A stretch of DNA of 64,000 nucleotides from Paenibacillus sp. USDA918EY. Lineage in GTDB: Bacteria > Bacillota > Bacilli > Paenibacillales > Paenibacillaceae. The translations under genes and the position numbers were made by a program. Positions 61,300-64,000 of this stretch are shown here, piece by piece; position 1 is the first letter of the stretch, and every line of letters begins with the position of its first letter. The stretch spans positions 62,001 to 126,000 of the forward strand of contig NZ_WTWY01000002.1 of NCBI RefSeq assembly GCF_009870825.1, written 5' to 3'. The notes under the pieces are model-generated. The model did not search any database. It had not been told where the DNA came from and saw only the letters and a list, made by a program, of their open reading frames with translations.

Positions 61300-62799
61300 T
61301 CAGTGGCCGATCATAAGCGACGGATCCGGCTTGGTTTCGCCTTCCGGCTCCGATCCCACGGCCATTTCCTTCGGCTTCCGCAAAATGAGGCAGACCGCGA
61401 CGCCGACAACGGCCATCCAGGCCGACAGCAAAAAGACGTCGCCGAACCCGAGGACCGAGGCTTCGAGCGGGTTGCCGCCTTTGCCGGCCGCTGCGACATG
61501 ATGGTTGATGCGGCTCGTCAAATAGCCGGTCATGCCGGCCACGGCAAAGGACACGACCACCTGCTGCAATGCCGACGTAAGCGGCGTGACGCGGTTGACC
61601 CACTGGCGGGGCGCCGCATTCAGCACATGCGTATTCAGCGGCATCATCGACAAGCCCATGCCGAAGCCCATCGCGCCCAGCAGCGGCATAATGACGTACA
61701 GCGACGTATCCGCATGGATTCCGCTGAGGAAAAACAGCGATGCGGCAATGATCAGAAGTCCGACAAAGGACACCGGGCGGGCGCCGTACTTGTCAAAAAA
61801 CCGGCCGCCGATCGGCATGGCCAGAGCCGAGCAAAGCGCCTGCGGCAGCAGGATCAGGCCGGTCTCAAGCGGCGTGAACTGCCGGATATTTTGCAGGTAC
61901 AACGGCACGAACAGCATACAGCCGAACAGCGATGCCTGCATGATCCACGTCAAAATAATGCCGCGCGTAAAATCCGAGGAACGGAAAACCCGCAGCTCGA
62001 GCAGCGGATTTTTATGCATCAGCTCCACGATGATAAACAACACGAGCGCAACTCCGCCAATCGCGAGGCCGAGCTCGGCTCCGCGGGAGGTCCAGGACAC
62101 GCTGCCGCCCTCATTGACGCCGTATGCCAGCATGGCAAACGCGATCGGGGCGAGAATAATGCCGAGCAGATCCAGCTGTTTCGCCGCATTGCGGTCTGCC
62201 TTCGGCAAATAGGCGATGCCGAGGATGACGGCGACGATGCCGATCGGCACGTTAATGAGGAAAATCCAGCGCCAGTTGGCGTATTCCACGAGCCATCCGG
62301 ACAATACCGGACCCAGCGCAGGCGCCAGCAGCATCGGCACGCCGAGCATCCCCATGATCGCGCCCCGTCGTTCCGGCGGCGCCAGCTTGAACACCATCGC
62401 CATCCCGATCGGTGCGACCATGCCGCCTCCGAGTCCCTGAATGACGCGGTAGATGACCAACTGCGTTGCATCTTGCGCGATCGAGCACAACGCAGATCCC
62501 AAGACGAACAGGACGACCGTCGTCACGAAAACCTGCTTCGCTCCAAACCGGTCGGTCATCCAGCCGGCAAGCGGAATGACGGCCGACAGCGCCAGCGTGT
62601 AGCCGGTGATCGCCCACTGGATCGTTTTTAGATCCGTATGAAAGAAGTCAACGAGCTTGGGGACGGCGACATTGACGACCGTGCCGTCCAAAATAACCAT
62701 AATCATGCCGACGATGATCGCCAGAAGGGGCGGAAGGATCGCTTTCAGCGAAAAAGGGGCCTCTCCTGCGGCGGGATGTCCCGCCATTGGTTTAGACAT
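61300..62799 (-). CDS. MFS drug exporter, DHA2 (EmrB/QacA) family
   Basis: The 499-residue protein has fourteen hydrophobic segments and EmrB/QacA motifs: VILDGTVVNVAVPKL (helix 1), GWMTDRFGAKQVF (motif A), RVIQGLGGGMVAPIG (motif B) and LAPALGPVLSGWLVEYANWRWIF (motif C). It probably exports hydrophobic drugs by proton antiport. The ATG at 62799 has GGAG upstream. It follows the TetR gene by 37 nt on the same strand, so this is a self-regulated efflux operon. Confidence 0.93.
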   Translation of the reverse strand: MSKPMAGHPAAGEAPFSLKAILPPLLAIIVGMIMVILDGTVVNVAVPKLVDFFHTDLKTIQWAITGYTLALSAVIPLAGWMTDRFGAKQVFVTTVVLFVLGSALCSIAQDATQLVIYRVIQGLGGGMVAPIGMAMVFKLAPPERRGAIMGMLGVPMLLAPALGPVLSGWLVEYANWRWIFLINVPIGIVAVILGIAYLPKADRNAAKQLDLLGIILAPIAFAMLAYGVNEGGSVSWTSRGAELGLAIGGVALVLFIIVELMHKNPLLELRVFRSSDFTRGIILTWIMQASLFGCMLFVPLYLQNIRQFTPLETGLILLPQALCSALAMPIGGRFFDKYGARPVSFVGLLIIAASLFFLSGIHADTSLYVIMPLLGAMGFGMGLSMMPLNTHVLNAAPRQWVNRVTPLTSALQQVVVSFAVAGMTGYLTSRINHHVAAAGKGGNPLEASVLGFGDVFLLSAWMAVVGVAVCLILRKPKEMAVGSEPEGETKPDPSLMIGH

Positions 62800-62836
62800 A
62801 GGTTTCTCCACTCATTTCTGTAGTTAGTTTGTTTCT

Positions 62837-63463
62837 CTATCTCTCGTATTTGTGAAAATAGTGACTGAACAACATGTCGACCTGGGCTTCCAGATCCGGC
62901 AGGTGAATCTCCGGCGCGGGCTCTTCCCCGTTGATCCCGAGGTAAGAGTTCATAATGACGGGGTAAAACAACGCTCCGTAGAGCTGAGCCATCATGCAGC
63001 GTATTACCGTTTCATCCGTTTCGCCCGTGATTTCCACCAGCGTATCCATCAGCTTTTCCGTCTTCATGACTTTGCTGTAGCGGACATATTCGTTTTGGGA
63101 GCAGAGAATCAGCCGGCTCTGGTCGAGCAGCTCCTTGGCGAGGCCCGGGTACTCCTGAAGACGCTTGATATACCGGCAAAAAAACTGCTTCAGCCGCTCA
63201 ATCGGCCCCATGGTACGATCGTCAAGCAATGCGAAGGCGTCCTCGAAAGTGCCCACGATGCTTCCGATGGCCTGGGCGATCAGTTTTTCCTTCGAGCCGA
63301 AATGGTAGTTGACCAGCGCCAAATTCGCTGCCGCCTTGTCCGCGATTCTGCGCAGCGTGACGCATGCGATTCCTTCCTCCCGGATCAGCTCGACGGTGGC
63401 TTTTAACAAGTCTAGTTTTGTATCGGTTCCTGGTGTGTTTACCGAGCTGTCTTCCTTCGTCAA
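62837..63463 (-). CDS. TetR-family transcriptional regulator of the efflux operon
   Basis: The 208-residue protein has an N-terminal helix-turn-helix (VTLRRIADKAAANLALVNYHFGSKEKLIAQAI) and a helical sensor domain. It is the first gene of an operon with the exporter. A perfect palindrome at 63494-63508, 31 nt before its start, is a strong candidate operator. Confidence 0.9.
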   Translation of the reverse strand: MTKEDSSVNTPGTDTKLDLLKATVELIREEGIACVTLRRIADKAAANLALVNYHFGSKEKLIAQAIGSIVGTFEDAFALLDDRTMGPIERLKQFFCRYIKRLQEYPGLAKELLDQSRLILCSQNEYVRYSKVMKTEKLMDTLVEITGETDETVIRCMMAQLYGALFYPVIMNSYLGINGEEPAPEIHLPDLEAQVDMLFSHYFHKYER

Positions 63464-63493
63464 TGCGGGTTCCTTCCCCCTTTCCGCATGAAA

Positions 63494-63508
63494 TTAAACA
63501 ATGTTTAA
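63494..63508. promoter_or_regulatory. probable TetR operator
   Basis: TTAAACA-A-TGTTTAA is a perfect 7-bp inverted repeat with a single central base, followed by a related half-site (CGTTTAATTTAAC, 63514 on). It overlaps the region where the operon promoter should be. Confidence 0.6.
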
Positions 63509-63626
63509 TACATCGTTTAATTTAACCGCCCATGCTTTGATTGTCAATCATTTTTCCTGAGAAAACTTGTTGTTATTCGAAGCCGTTTCCGCCCGATGTC
63601 GGTTTTGCCGATAGACGCTCCATCTC

Positions 63627-64000
63627 CTACTCGATCCGGGATGCGTCGATTCGTTCGAACAGCAGCTCCGGCGGATTCAGCTTACGTCCGGCCGGCACGA
63701 AATCCACCTGCCATGACGGTTCGGGCAGAGACAGAAAATCCCGGATTTTTTGGCAGGAAAAAGGGATAAACGGCGTAAGCAGACAGCTCAAGTTGGCTAT
63801 GATCTGGATGCAGCTGTGCAGGGTGGCGCCGCAGGTTTCCCGGTTGTCCTTGATCTGCAGCCACGGCTTTTCTTCGTCGAAATATTTGTTGGCCTTGCGA
63901 ACGGCGGAAAAAATGTCTTCCAACGCTTCCTTCAGCCGGCCGGCTTCGATGTTGTCACCGGCGCTTTGGTATAACGCCGACAGCGATTTTCCCCATGGAT
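63627..64000 (-). CDS. metG: methionyl-tRNA synthetase, C-terminal part (5' end outside window)
   Basis: The frame is open to the window edge; 123 residues are visible. They match the anticodon-binding helical domain of MetRS: FSAVRKANKYFDEEKPWLQIKD, then IQIIANLSCLLTPFIPFSCQKIRDFL, ending FERIDASRIE. It charges tRNA-Met with methionine. The protein ends at this domain; there is no C-terminal tRNA-binding (EMAP-like) extension, so this may be a second, shorter MetRS rather than the main one. The catalytic part lies beyond base 64000. Confidence 0.8.
   Translation of the reverse strand, partial: PWGKSLSALYQSAGDNIEAGRLKEALEDIFSAVRKANKYFDEEKPWLQIKDNRETCGATLHSCIQIIANLSCLLTPFIPFSCQKIRDFLSLPEPSWQVDFVPAGRKLNPPELLFERIDASRIE

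Noticed and set aside
1..64000. CRISPR array, prophage or insertion sequence
   Set aside because: No regularly spaced direct repeats, transposase, integrase or phage structural genes were seen on either strand.

Overview
The window looks like a chromosomal segment of a Paenibacillus-type member of the Bacillales (low-GC Gram-positive lineage, but with a mid-50s GC feel). The reasons are the gene families rather than any marker gene: YneF-type protein, BrxB bacilliredoxin, EcsAB, BdbCD, a KinB-like sporulation kinase, YesM/YesN-type two-component pairs beside LplB/LplC-type sugar permeases, AGGAGG-type ribosome sites, and frequent TTG/GTG starts. There is no phage, CRISPR array, transposase or plasmid module.

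Layout. 1-5.7 kb: tail of an alpha/beta hydrolase, then a leftward group with lepB, a queG-ogt fusion, an HD-GYP-like gene, yneF and folE, and a GNAT gene. 6-9.1 kb: sodA, a TetR gene divergent from a small gene and a strikingly GC-rich ketopantoate-reductase-like gene, then a solitary 5S rRNA. 9.1-12.3 kb: acpS-mutY and a PadR/CAAX-protease pair. 12.3-22.7 kb: a galactan/galacto-oligosaccharide locus (sensor kinase, AraC-type response regulator, lipoprotein binding protein, two permeases, cytoplasmic GH53 and GH42 enzymes) with no transport ATPase of its own. 23-29.2 kb: bacilliredoxin, KinB-like kinase, BaiN/YtfP-type flavoprotein, ecsAB. 29.4-35.8 kb: MarR, a DHA2 exporter, GNAT, bdbDC, an alpha/beta hydrolase and a free-methionine-sulfoxide reductase. 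35.9-40.2 kb: a MutS2-like ATPase without an Smr domain and malL. 40.2-48.9 kb: NhaD/ArsB-type permease, coiled-coil protein, cyclophilin lipoprotein, ZIP transporter, ArsR/MFS pair, MarR and a serpin lipoprotein. 49-64 kb: DinG-like helicase, DUF1963, AraC/SDR pair, two VOC proteins, GrpB, DJ-1, a decayed serine hydrolase, GNAT, SRPBCC, AI-2E permease, CNNM/CorC protein, TetR/DHA2 operon and the 3' end of a methionyl-tRNA synthetase gene.

The most interesting item is the 5' region of the MutS2-like gene (about 38515 down to 37945). It has a consensus promoter immediately after malL, a strong ribosome site, a seven-codon ORF (MSVVVLN), and a long leader with two perfect hairpins, the first terminator-like. 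That is the architecture of antibiotic- or stress-responsive ribosome-stalling attenuators. The gene it precedes encodes a MutS2 relative that keeps the ATPase and KOW-like segments but lacks Smr. MutS2 proteins are known to act on stalled or collided ribosomes, so an inducible ribosome-protection or ribosome-splitting factor is a reasonable but unproven hypothesis. Other notable points are the leader RNA with a terminator before the NhaD-type gene, a small dispersed repeat with copies at 371 and 44160, the queG-ogt fusion, the lone 5S gene, and the compositionally foreign reductase.
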